In this document: positions 17,709 through 25,340 of the stretch, one piece after another
Layout: each line of letters starts with the position of its first letter
Numbering within the stretch: position 1 is the first letter of the stretch
Assembly (NCBI GenBank): GCA_965262485.1
Contig: OZ253540.1
Span: 3,968,001-4,032,000, forward strand
Reading direction: 5' to 3'
Source: Bin87 sp965262485
GTDB taxonomy: Bacteria > Chloroflexota > Dehalococcoidia > Lucifugimonadales > UBA3495
DNA: 64,000 nt
Position numbers and translations under genes: made by a program
Notes under the pieces: model-generated
The model's database searches: none
The model's input: only the letters and a program-made list of their open reading frames with translations
Told to the model about the DNA's origin: nothing

Positions 17709-18377
17709 ATGGTTCGGGCCGCACTCGCTATCGCATGGAAAGACGTGCGCCTCGAACTCCGTTCCCGCGACATCATCGCTTCCGCCCTGATTTTCGGATT
17801 GATCGTGGTGGTGGTGTTCAATTTCGGATTGAACCGTACCCCGGGCAGCCTCGCGCCCGTCGCTCCCGGGTTGCTGTGGGTCGCCTACGCGTTCATCGGT
17901 GTGCTCGCCATGAGCCGCGCCTTTTCCCGCGAGCTGGAGCAGGGCGGCCTGGACGGGTTGCTGTCATCGCCCATCAGTCGCGACGCCATCTTTCTGGGCA
18001 AAGCGCTGGCCAGCCTGGTGTTCATGCTGGTCATCGAGGCCGTGCTGTTGCCGGTATTCGCCGTGATGCTGGGTTTACCCACCCTGTCGCCCATCCTGGC
18101 GCTGGTTATATTGCTGGCGACGATAGGATTCGCCACGGTGGGCACCTTTTTCGCCGGCATCGCAGTTCAAACCCGGTCCCGCGAAACCCTGCTGCCGCTA
18201 CTCTTCTTCCCGGTGGTGGTTCCGGTCATCATCGGCGCGGTGGAGGCTTCCGCGCTGGTTCTGCAAGGCGGTCCACTGTGGCCGGTGTGGAGTCGTTGGG
18301 TGCCCCTCCTCGTGGTATTCGACGCCGTGTATCTGGTAATATGTCCGTGGATATTTGGTTTTGTGTTCGAGGGATAA
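17709..18377 (+). CDS. ccmB: Heme exporter membrane subunit CcmB
   Basis: About 222 residues with six hydrophobic segments. The N-terminal region AWKDVRLELRSRDIIASALI and the middle SRELEQGGLDGLLSSPISRD are typical of CcmB. It forms the CcmAB complex in the inner membrane. ATG 17709 or GTG 17703 may be the start; no clear ribosome site is seen. ccmC follows after six bases. Confidence 0.93.
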   Translation: MVRAALAIAWKDVRLELRSRDIIASALIFGLIVVVVFNFGLNRTPGSLAPVAPGLLWVAYAFIGVLAMSRAFSRELEQGGLDGLLSSPISRDAIFLGKALASLVFMLVIEAVLLPVFAVMLGLPTLSPILALVILLATIGFATVGTFFAGIAVQTRSRETLLPLLFFPVVVPVIIGAVEASALVLQGGPLWPVWSRWVPLLVVFDAVYLVICPWIFGFVFEG

Positions 18378-18383
18378 TACTTC

Positions 18384-19127
18384 TTGGCAGCGATAGCGAG
18401 CCACCGTACGCGCCGCAGCAGAGTCCGCGATGCAACCCGCGACGGGCGGTTCTGGTTACTGTTAATCACGGCAGCGCTGATGCTGATCAGTGGGTATTTC
18501 ATCTTCGTGGTCGCCCCTACCGATGCGGTTTTGGGCCACGTGCAGCGCATCTTTTACGTGCACGTACCCATCTCCATCCTCTCCTTTCTGGGATTTTTCG
18601 TCTGCGCGGTTGCCGGGATCGGATACCTCATCCGGCGCACGCCGGGTTGGGATCGCCTGGCCCACGCCTCCGCCGAAGTCGGTGTGGTATTCGTGACCCT
18701 GGCGCTGGTTACCGGTGTCATCTGGGCGCGCCCGGTGTGGAGCGTCTGGTGGACCTGGGAACCGCGGCTCACCACAACCCTCATCCTGTGGTTGATTTAC
18801 GTCGCGTACCTGATGATCCGGCACTATGCGCCCACTCCTCAGCAGGGTCGCGTATGGTCCGCCGCCGTCGGTATCGTCGGTTTCGTAGACGTTCCCATCG
18901 TTTACTACTCGGTGCAATGGTGGCGATCCATTCACCCGGTGCAGGTAATCGGACCCGAGGCAGCAGATGACGCGCTTGAACCCATCATGGCCCGCATCCT
19001 CATATTCTCTTTTGTGGCCATGCTCGCTCTGTTCACCTATCTGTTGCTCGAGCGCATGGCGGTTCGCAAATCCGAAGACCGGTTGGCAGACCTCCGCCGC
19101 GTTTACGCCCGTGACGATCCGAATTAG
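18384..19127 (+). CDS. ccmC: Heme-handling membrane protein CcmC
   Basis: The 247-residue, six-helix protein loads heme onto CcmE. The tryptophan-rich (WWD-type) motif is at residues 119-128 (WSVWWTWEPRLTTT region). The two expected axial-ligand histidines are visible at H60 (RIFYVHVP) and in WWRSIHPVQ. The start is TTG 18384. Similarity to CcsA/ResC is expected because all share the WWD domain; the flanking ccm genes point to CcmC. Confidence 0.93.
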   Translation: MAAIASHRTRRSRVRDATRDGRFWLLLITAALMLISGYFIFVVAPTDAVLGHVQRIFYVHVPISILSFLGFFVCAVAGIGYLIRRTPGWDRLAHASAEVGVVFVTLALVTGVIWARPVWSVWWTWEPRLTTTLILWLIYVAYLMIRHYAPTPQQGRVWSAAVGIVGFVDVPIVYYSVQWWRSIHPVQVIGPEAADDALEPIMARILIFSFVAMLALFTYLLLERMAVRKSEDRLADLRRVYARDDPN

Positions 19128-19163
19128 TCCGACTCCCTCACCAACGCCCCCGGTTGCATCAAC

Positions 19164-19364
19164 ATGAATTACGTCGCCCCCACGAACCTCCCCTTTCTGT
19201 TCGCCGCTTTTGCCGTTGTATGGGTGGTGTTTTTCGCTTACGCCATTTACATGTCGTGGCGGCGCCAGTCGTTGGAACGGGAGCTCCGTGAACTCATCGA
19301 GGAGCTGCAGGACAGTGTGCCCGCCGGTTCTGACGAAGATGGCGGCAGGAACGACGGCCGGTGA
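19164..19364 (+). CDS. ccmD: CcmD-like small membrane protein
   Basis: This 66-residue protein has one N-terminal membrane helix (about 10-30), then a charged helix SWRRQSLERELRELIEELQD. Size, topology and position between ccmC and ccmE fit CcmD, which helps release holo-CcmE from CcmABC. The sequence alone is too short for firm assignment. Confidence 0.8.
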   Translation: MNYVAPTNLPFLFAAFAVVWVVFFAYAIYMSWRRQSLERELRELIEELQDSVPAGSDEDGGRNDGR

Positions 19365-19480
19365 AAGCAATTCCGGAGCATCCCGGCGCCGAATCCGCCC
19401 AACTCAGCAAACCTCGTCGCCCCTCCTGACACCCGGTTGGCTCAGGCCGGGTATAATGTGACATCTATTAGGAGCATCAT

Positions 19481-20131
19481 TTGCTTCACGTAAGCAATGA
19501 CAACGCTCAAGGTACAACACTCAAGGTTACTCCAGACCGACCAAACGCCCCTGCAATGCAAGCCGACGACAGATACGCATCACCTGATGCCATTGACGAC
19601 ACCATCGCCTTTGACGAAACGGCGGAGCAGTCCGGTTGGCGCAGCCATCGCATCCGGCTGATCATCCTGGCTGGAGTCATTGGGCTGGCGGTAGCCTACA
19701 TGGTCTATGCCGCTTTCCCCGGCAACGCGCTGTTTTTCGCCACGGTCGGTGAGTTCGTGGAGGACCCGCTACTTCAGGACGGCCGCACCCTGCGCGTGGC
19801 AGGAGCGCTCGTCACCGATACTTTCCGCCGCGAAGACGGTTCAACCGTGTCCCGTTTCGCGTTGGCCAACAAGGCCCCCGACGTGCCCGGGCCTATGCTC
19901 AGCAGCCCCAATATGGAAGCCTCATACGTCGGCGTGTTGCCCGACCTCTTCTTCAACCCACATTCCGAGATCATCCTTGAAGGTCACTACGATCCCGAAT
20001 CCGCGGTTTTCCAAACCGACAACATCCTGGTCAAATGTCCTTCCAAGTACCAGTCGGTGCAGAACGCGAACCCTGACCTCGCGCCCCCCGCTGAATACTC
20101 CGGCTCAGCTGAGAGCAATGTAGGCAGCTGA
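19481..20131 (+). CDS. ccmE: Heme chaperone CcmE, Cys-type (CxxxY)
   Basis: The 216-residue periplasmic heme chaperone is anchored by one N-terminal helix (about 58-77). The OB-fold core runs from GEFVEDPLLQDGRTLRVAGA onward. The heme-attachment site is C186PSKY190, where classical CcmE has HxxxY; this is the Cys variant known from the system I* described in archaea and Desulfovibrio. The N-terminal extension of about 55 residues before the helix is long. The start is TTG 19481 with AGGAGC upstream. ccmF, ccmG and ccmH are not in the cluster. Confidence 0.92.
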   Translation: MLHVSNDNAQGTTLKVTPDRPNAPAMQADDRYASPDAIDDTIAFDETAEQSGWRSHRIRLIILAGVIGLAVAYMVYAAFPGNALFFATVGEFVEDPLLQDGRTLRVAGALVTDTFRREDGSTVSRFALANKAPDVPGPMLSSPNMEASYVGVLPDLFFNPHSEIILEGHYDPESAVFQTDNILVKCPSKYQSVQNANPDLAPPAEYSGSAESNVGS

Positions 20132-20184
20132 AAACTCCCGCCGCCATCGTCGGCCCGCACCCGCTCCGTCGATACGACATAAAT

Positions 20185-20214
20185 TGCCTCCGGAGTTCAG
20201 TGTCTCCGGAGGCA
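20185..20214. terminator. Bidirectional hairpin terminator between ccmE and korB
   Basis: TGCCTCCGGAG (20185-20195) pairs with CTCCGGAGGCA (20204-20214) around an 8-base loop. It separates convergent ccmE and korB. The T tract is short on the + strand; AAAT on the other side would serve the minus strand. Confidence 0.65.
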
Positions 20215-20240
20215 TTTCAACAGGTGTCCGGTGTGTGGGG

Positions 20241-21107
20241 CTAAAAGGCGTAACCGTCGATCAACTGATCCACCGTCCGCTCTCTGGCTTTGGAGCGCAT
20301 GGTTTTAAGATTGGCTTCCAGCGGTTGGCGCGTCTCATCCTTGAAGATGACTCCCACCGGCAGGCCACCTTGCTGCACCAGGTTGTAGGCCGCCTGTTTG
20401 CTGCCGGAGTCGTGGTCGTCGGGAATATCCCAAAGCGACGGAGCGATACCCTCTTTAGCATTACCCTTGATCAACTGGAAGGTATCGTTGTAGGTCACGC
20501 AGGGAGACTGAACGTGAATCATTGACATTCCCTGGTGATTCATTCCCTGGGTGATCAGATCCGCCAGCACGCGCGGTTGCCCCGAAAATCCCGAAGCGAT
20601 AAAAGACACACCCAGCGTCAGGTAAAGCTCCAGCGGATCCAGGTCTTCCTCGATCTTGCCGAATGGCGTGCTGCTCGTAACCGTGCCCATTTGCGTAGTG
20701 GGCGAACTCTGACCTTTGGTCAACCCGTACACACCATTATCCATAATCACCGCAGTGATGTTCAGGTTGCGTGCCGCCTGCGGAGCAATGTGCTCGCCGC
20801 CGATGCTCAGGAAGTCGCCGTCTCCGGCCACCACCACCACATTCAGCTCGGGCCGCGCCATCTTCACGCCCATTGCCACCGGAAGCGTTCGCCCGTGGAT
20901 TCCGTGGAACCCGTAGGGCTGCTCTCCCTCCAGCAGATGAACCAGATTGCCGCTGCAACCAATGCCGGCGACAACTACGTTGTTTTCGATTGGCCGGCCG
21001 GTTTCTTCCAGCCGATTGATCATGCAGAGCTCCAGCGCGCGGCGTACTCCAAAGTCACCACAGCCGGGGCACCACTTGAAGTCGTACTCCGGGTTCTTTT
21101 TGCTCAT
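20241..21107 (-). CDS. korB: 2-oxoacid:ferredoxin oxidoreductase, beta subunit
   Basis: The 288-residue thiamine-diphosphate-binding subunit contains the cluster-ligand motif WCPGCGDFG at about 12-20, GCSGN, GIHGRTLPVAMG and the ThDP motif GDGDFLSIGGEH. It pairs with the alpha subunit, whose stop overlaps its start by four bases (ATGA). It oxidises a 2-oxoacid, probably 2-oxoglutarate, to the acyl-CoA, reducing ferredoxin. Pyruvate or branched-chain acids are alternatives. Confidence 0.92.
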   Translation of the reverse strand: MSKKNPEYDFKWCPGCGDFGVRRALELCMINRLEETGRPIENNVVVAGIGCSGNLVHLLEGEQPYGFHGIHGRTLPVAMGVKMARPELNVVVVAGDGDFLSIGGEHIAPQAARNLNITAVIMDNGVYGLTKGQSSPTTQMGTVTSSTPFGKIEEDLDPLELYLTLGVSFIASGFSGQPRVLADLITQGMNHQGMSMIHVQSPCVTYNDTFQLIKGNAKEGIAPSLWDIPDDHDSGSKQAAYNLVQQGGLPVGVIFKDETRQPLEANLKTMRSKARERTVDQLIDGYAF

Positions 21108-22813
21108 ACCCGGGCTACCTCCTTTGCAGGCGAAATTATTTCATTGACGCGAGACACCAGATCCCTGACCTTGAAAGGCAGTCCGGTGTACTGGGTAATT
21201 GCTTCGGCTTTTACACCGTGCGAGCGCAGGATGCCGGCCCATTGACCCTGATAGTTCAACTCCGGAACAATCACCAGTTCCTTGCTTCGCAGTTTTTCCA
21301 GCAATCGCGGCGGCAACGGGTTCAGGAACATCGTGAAATACCAGCCGACATCCACGCCCTGCTCTCGCAATTCGTTGTAGGCCTCCAGGGCCGGTCCCTT
21401 GGAACCACCCCAAGTCATCAGCGCCACTTTTGCAGACTCGTTGTCGCTCTCGAAATTGTCCTCTTCCAGCAGCTTCAACTTGCCGAAACGGCGCTCCGTC
21501 ATCTGAATGTGGCGACTCGCCAGGTGGGTTGTATCGCCCATTTCGTCGTGCTCGCTGCCATTGGCAACGTACGCGCCCGGGCTACCCGGCAAAGGCATCG
21601 GTGACAGCTCATGGCCCGAATACCGGTGGTACCCGTTGCTGCCGTCGTAGGTCAGCCGGTTCTCCACCGGAATCTTCGACAGGTCTGGCCTCGGGATGTT
21701 TTGCACCCGTTCTGCCATCGACATCTCACTCATCAGGATCACCGGGCCCTGGTATCTTTCCGCCCAGTTCAGGGCGTAGGCGCCAGCCAGGAAGCATTCT
21801 TCCACCGACCCGGGAGCGATGATCGGCATCCGCACGTCACCGTGGGCCGGGTACATGCAGGCCATCAGGTCAGACTGTTCGGTCTTGGTGGGAAGTCCCG
21901 TGGCCGGGCCACCGCGCTGCACGTCCACCACCACCAGGGGAATCTCTGCCATCCACGCCAAACCGAGCCCTTCGCTCATCAGCGAGAGGCCCGGGCCGGC
22001 GGTGGCTGTCATGGACTTCTTGCCCGCGAAGGATGCGCCCATGATTGACGTGATGGCCTCAATCTCCGACGAAACCTGGTAGGCAAACTTGTCCTCGCCG
22101 ATCAGGTTGCGTTCCATCCACAGCAAGATGGTCGTCGCCGGCGATATCGGGTATCCGGCGTAAAAACTGACCCCGGCGTGGGTCGCTCCCAGCGCTATCG
22201 CCTCATTCCCCTTCAGCATCAACTGCGCGTAATCCGGGGGAACCGGTGGCGCCAGATCGCCCAGGACAAAGCCGCTCTCGGCGGCGTTCTGCCGGCCCAG
22301 CCGCAGCGCCTGGATGTTCGACGAGATAATCTCATCATCGTTGTCGCGGCCACGCCGGAAACGTGACTCCACAAAGTCTTCCAGCAATTCCTGGGGCATG
22401 TGAACCAGTTGCGCCAGCGCTCCAATGATAATCATGTTGGCGGCGCGGTTGTTTCCAGTTGAACGCGCCAGCGTATCGACAGCCATCCCAAACGACCTCG
22501 GATCGGTCATTGTAAAGTCGTCGGCGTTGTAGATGATCACGCCGCCGTCGCGCACATCCTCAACATGCGACTCGTATGCTTCCTCATTGAACGCAACCAG
22601 CACGTCCACCTCGTCGCCCGAACTCAGGATCGGTTTCGTACAGATCCGCGCCTGCGTCCAGGTCGGGCCTCCCAGAATCTGCGACGGGAAAGTAGCATAG
22701 GTCAGGGCATGGTATCCAGCCTGCGTAGAGGCCTGGGCCAAGCCCTCCGCCGAGGTCACGACGCCCTGTCCGCCCTCTCCGGCGAACCTGACGACGAAGT
22801 CGTTCATTTGCAT
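21104..22813 (-). CDS. korA: 2-oxoacid:acceptor oxidoreductase, fused gamma-alpha subunit
   Basis: A 569-residue protein in which the gamma domain (about 1-180, beginning FVVRFAGEGGQGVVTSAEG) is fused ahead of the alpha domain (YPISPATT, EIEAITSIMGASFAG, RGGPATGLPTKTEQSD). This gamma-alpha fusion is typical of KorA. ATG 22813 is chosen because GGAGGA lies eight bases upstream; the frame is open further upstream without a ribosome site. It is transcribed from the promoter at 23040-23069 and coupled to korB. Confidence 0.92.
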   Translation of the reverse strand: MQMNDFVVRFAGEGGQGVVTSAEGLAQASTQAGYHALTYATFPSQILGGPTWTQARICTKPILSSGDEVDVLVAFNEEAYESHVEDVRDGGVIIYNADDFTMTDPRSFGMAVDTLARSTGNNRAANMIIIGALAQLVHMPQELLEDFVESRFRRGRDNDDEIISSNIQALRLGRQNAAESGFVLGDLAPPVPPDYAQLMLKGNEAIALGATHAGVSFYAGYPISPATTILLWMERNLIGEDKFAYQVSSEIEAITSIMGASFAGKKSMTATAGPGLSLMSEGLGLAWMAEIPLVVVDVQRGGPATGLPTKTEQSDLMACMYPAHGDVRMPIIAPGSVEECFLAGAYALNWAERYQGPVILMSEMSMAERVQNIPRPDLSKIPVENRLTYDGSNGYHRYSGHELSPMPLPGSPGAYVANGSEHDEMGDTTHLASRHIQMTERRFGKLKLLEEDNFESDNESAKVALMTWGGSKGPALEAYNELREQGVDVGWYFTMFLNPLPPRLLEKLRSKELVIVPELNYQGQWAGILRSHGVKAEAITQYTGLPFKVRDLVSRVNEIISPAKEVARV

Positions 22814-23039
22814 CTGACAGTTCCTCCGAACCGGCCTGTGGTTCCGAAACGTCCTGGATTTTCTGGCCGGGCAACGTCCCGACGCCGCCGGTGGGTAGCC
22901 ATAAAACAACACCGTCCCATCAAGTTGGAGGGATGGTGTGTTGTAAAGGCAAACAGAATTATGCGAGGGTTTTCAGGATGGCGCCGCTCTGATACGGTGT
23001 GGCCGCATACATTTCGGCGCATAAGGTGTAAACAGACGG

Positions 23040-23069
23040 AATATAGCACCGCAAGCAATGTTTTGTCAA
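23040..23069 (-). promoter_or_regulatory. Sigma70-type promoter of korAB
   Basis: On the minus strand, TTGACA (23064-23069) and TATATT (23040-23045) are separated by 18 bases. It lies about 230 bases before the korA start, giving a long leader. Confidence 0.65.
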
Positions 23070-23150
23070 TTTGAATTGATGCCCAAAGCAGGCATTTCAC
23101 GCCCAATTCTGCCCCGGCCAGCTTCGGCGCTTGGCCCGCCCAAGGACTGA

Positions 23151-23269
23151 GAAACTATCTCAAAACCCGCCATGCTCTCCAAAAGTGCAATCGCAGACCG
23201 GGTGAGTCGTGGATTCCCGCCTGCGCGGGAATGACGGGTTGGGCGGGCCGACAGTTTTGAGATAGTTTC
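23151..23269. repeat. MITE-like element with 16-bp perfect inverted ends
   Basis: GAAACTATCTCAAAAC (23151-23166) is exactly repeated in inverted order at 23254-23269. The inverted repeat is part of a longer pairing with GGCCCGCCC/GGGCGGGCC outside the left arm and inside the right. The interior has the CCCGCCTGCGCGGGAATGACGG hairpin, a motif that recurs at 24764-24784. It lies in the 720-base korA-rpsT gap, which otherwise holds only two promoters and the palindrome at 23364. Confidence 0.7.
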
Positions 23270-23363
23270 TAAATCCCCCCGACGCCTGCCGACAACTGCT
23301 CACTGCCCCCGAAGTCTGAACTGTTACAGGTGACAGGACGATTGCAAAGTTACGGGAGTTGAC

Positions 23364-23435
23364 CCTACCCGCTCGTCCTGAGCCTGTCGGAGGACGGTCG
23401 CCGATGGTTCGACAGGCTCAGGACGAGCGGGTAGG
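23364..23435. repeat. 26-bp perfect palindrome of the CTCGTCCTGAGCCTGTCG family
   Basis: The left arm 23364-23389 and right arm 23410-23435 are perfectly complementary over 26 bases around a 20-base loop. Related, less symmetrical units lie at 33418-33479 and 54500-54563, with half units at 10571-10600 and 4537-4562. Flanking bases resemble the outer part of the element at 33385-33506, so this may be an older copy. Confidence 0.75.
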
Positions 23436-23469
23436 AGGACTTTGAACAGTTACGACGTGATACATCGGG

Positions 23470-23498
23470 ATGACATTTTGGTTTTGATTTGATAATAT
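23470..23498 (+). promoter_or_regulatory. Promoter of rpsT
   Basis: ATGACA (23470-23475) and TAATAT (23493-23498) are 17 bases apart, 36 bases before the rpsT start codon. Confidence 0.6.
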
Positions 23499-23534
23499 CT
23501 ATGCCTGCAAAGTAAAATATCAGGAGCCAACCAC

Positions 23535-23792
23535 GTGCCAGCCCAAAAAGCCTCTCATCGATCCGTAAAACGCTACGCTCGCAACCTGAGCGTGCGCCGT
23601 ACCACTCGCACGGCAATCGTGCAGGCGCGGCGGGCATTGGCAGCCGGTGACGCCGCCGACTCGGACGCCGCCGTGCGCAAGGCGATGAGCCTGCTGGACA
23701 TTGCGGCCCGCAAGGGTGTGTTTCACAAGAACAACGCATCACGGCGCAAGGCTCGTTTAGCTGCGGCGTTGAACCGATTGCAACAGGAATAA
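23535..23792 (+). CDS. rpsT: 30S ribosomal protein S20
   Basis: The 85-residue basic helical protein binds 16S rRNA early in 30S assembly. KASHRSVKRYARNLSVRRTTRT is followed by the characteristic GVFHKNNASRRKARLAAALN C-terminus. The start is GTG 23535 with AGGAG eight bases upstream. It is a single-gene unit with its own promoter and terminator. Confidence 0.96.
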   Translation: MPAQKASHRSVKRYARNLSVRRTTRTAIVQARRALAAGDAADSDAAVRKAMSLLDIAARKGVFHKNNASRRKARLAAALNRLQQE

Positions 23793-23814
23793 TCCCGCTC
23801 CATCGAAGACTGGC

Positions 23815-23853
23815 GCGCCCGGCGGTTTTTATCAAACGCCGGGCGCTATTTTT
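23815..23853 (+). terminator. Rho-independent terminator of rpsT
   Basis: GCGCCCGGCG (23815-23824) pairs with CGCCGGGCGC (23837-23846), followed by TATTTTT. Confidence 0.85.
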
Positions 23854-23867
23854 GTGACGCGGTGGAG

Positions 23868-23896
23868 TTGACAAATTACCGGCGCAATAATAGCAT
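23868..23896 (+). promoter_or_regulatory. Promoter and possible operator of lexA
   Basis: TTGACA (23868-23873) and TAGCAT (23891-23896) are 17 bases apart. Just downstream, AACATAAGTTTTGTT (23907-23921) has AACA/TGTT inverted ends and is a weak candidate for a LexA operator; this is a guess from position only. Confidence 0.6.
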
Positions 23897-23959
23897 ATCC
23901 GTGCTGAACATAAGTTTTGTTTAGTATCGAACCATTGACACCCCGGGAGGTAGCTAGCA

Positions 23960-24613
23960 ATGCCACCGCAAAAAATCCTGCGACCGCGTCAGAAGCGCAT
24001 TCTGGAATACATAGAGCGTTTTCTGGTCGAAAACGGTATACCGCCCACTGTGCGCGATATTCAAAAGGGATGCGACATTAGCAGCACGTCGGTGGTTGAT
24101 TACAACCTGCGCCTGATGGAGCGGGACGGCTACCTGAAACGCCGGTCGGAAGTGGCGCGGGGGATTGAGTTGCTGGACGAGACGGGCCAACCGGTCGCCA
24201 ACGGAGCGGTGCGGGTCCAGATCGTTGGTTATATTGCGGCTGGCGAACCAATACCGGCGTTTTCTACTGAAGGGGCGTCGGCTGCCGTCGAGTTCGATAC
24301 GGTAGAGGTGCGACCGGATCTGAAAAAGAGGCACGGGACCCTGTTCGCCCTGTCGGTTAAGGGGACTTCGATGATCGACGCACTGATCGACGACGGGGAT
24401 GTGGTGGTGATAAAGCCCACCAATACAGCCCGCAACGGCGAGATGGTGGTGGCCTGGCTGCGCGAGGAAGAGGAAGCGACCCTGAAGAAATTTTACCGCG
24501 AAGGGTCTCAGGTGCGGCTGCAACCGGCCAACAGCACCATGGAACCCATATACGCCGACGCCGACAACGTGGAGATTCGCGGGCGGGTGGTCGAGGTGTT
24601 GCGCCAGTATTAG
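23960..24613 (+). CDS. lexA: LexA SOS repressor
   Basis: The 217-residue protein has an N-terminal winged helix (RQKRILEYIERFLVENGIPP onward) and a C-terminal S24 self-cleavage domain. The scissile bond is A94-G95 in YIAAGEPIPA, with Ser137 in VKGTSMID and Lys176 in EEATLKKF as the catalytic pair. It represses DNA-damage genes until RecA-stimulated self-cleavage. It has its own promoter and probably represses itself. GGGAGG lies before ATG 23960. Confidence 0.94.
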   Translation: MPPQKILRPRQKRILEYIERFLVENGIPPTVRDIQKGCDISSTSVVDYNLRLMERDGYLKRRSEVARGIELLDETGQPVANGAVRVQIVGYIAAGEPIPAFSTEGASAAVEFDTVEVRPDLKKRHGTLFALSVKGTSMIDALIDDGDVVVIKPTNTARNGEMVVAWLREEEEATLKKFYREGSQVRLQPANSTMEPIYADADNVEIRGRVVEVLRQY

Positions 24614-24689
24614 GGTGGCGACAGGTTAGAGCCTGTTGACAATTAGCAAACCAGCCCGTCACTTCTGCGAAAGAACGTCACCCCGTACT

Positions 24690-24957
24690 TGATACGGGGC
24701 AGGAGTCCAGAGAGGGTATGATGAAAGAATCAGAACCGTGATTAACGACTACGGCCACTGGATTCCCGCTTTCGCGGGAATGACGGTTGAGGTGCGGGAA
24801 TGACGGTATTTGTCAACACACCCTAGTAGTCCAACATCTTTGAAGTGAGAAGTATCCGAGATTGGCGTGATTGCCCAGGGTCTTTCATTCGATAGTTCCC
24901 TCTCCCTCTGGGAGAGGGTTAGAGCCTGCCCCTGCGAAGGCAGGGGGTGAGGGCGTT
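24690..24957. repeat. Repeat-filled intergenic region behind lexA
   Basis: The 374-base gap between lexA and the convergent NrtS gene has the CCCGCTTTCGCGGGAATGACGG hairpin (24764-24785), a second partial GGGAATGACGG copy, TGTTGACAA/TTGTCAACA ends near 24632 and 24811, and a CCTCTCCC-type palindrome with an inserted GCCCCTGCGAAGGCAGGGG hairpin (24894-24957). No coding frame was found. Confidence 0.6.
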
Positions 24958-24987
24958 CATCCCAATCATTTCAAAGCTGTTCGCCTA

Positions 24988-25299
24988 CTAGTTGCGGCTG
25001 TTGGACAATGCCCCGTAGGTTGCTACCAGGAAAGGTACGCAATAGGTTAGCGGTATTTTCCAGGCCAACGCCGCTGTGATCTCACCGGCAAGAATGGTAT
25101 CGCCCTGATTCAGCGCCGTGAGGGCCGTGCCCACCACCGCGCTGGCGATCAGGGACCGGCGAATCATGGGCCAGTGCCGCAGGGAGCAACGGAAACACTT
25201 GGTGACTCCAACTGCGCCGCCACGGGGTCGGAAGGTGTAGGTTGAGGCGCTTCCGGTAATCCGGTTACACCGGGCGCACGGTGGATGAGTGGTGTCCAT
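24988..25299 (-). CDS. NrtS-like small membrane protein with N-terminal zinc-ribbon-like motif
   Basis: About 103 residues. The C-terminal half (RRSLIASAVVGTALTALNQG then WKIPLTYCVPFLVATYGALS) resembles the NrtS family of small nitrate/nitrite carriers, with two membrane spans. Before it are two CxxC pairs (CARC and CFRC) spaced like a zinc ribbon. ATG 25299 is taken as start, 42 bases behind the truB stop, although the ribosome site is weak. It is last in the nusA-truB transcription unit. The NrtS call rests on recalled family pattern. Confidence 0.65.
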   Translation of the reverse strand: MDTTHPPCARCNRITGSASTYTFRPRGGAVGVTKCFRCSLRHWPMIRRSLIASAVVGTALTALNQGDTILAGEITAALAWKIPLTYCVPFLVATYGALSNSRN

Positions 25300-25340
25300 G
25301 CTGAGGGGACGTCCGACAGCGTTGCCAGCAGCGAACCGTA

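Noticed and set aside
17735..18970. A 411-codon alternative frame across ccmB and ccmC
   Set aside because: Arg/Gly/His-rich shadow; the real ccm genes have membrane topology and family motifs in another frame.
22814..23534. Small RNA or protein genes in the korA-rpsT gap
   Set aside because: The gap is accounted for by two promoters, a MITE-like element and a palindrome; no frame with a ribosome site.
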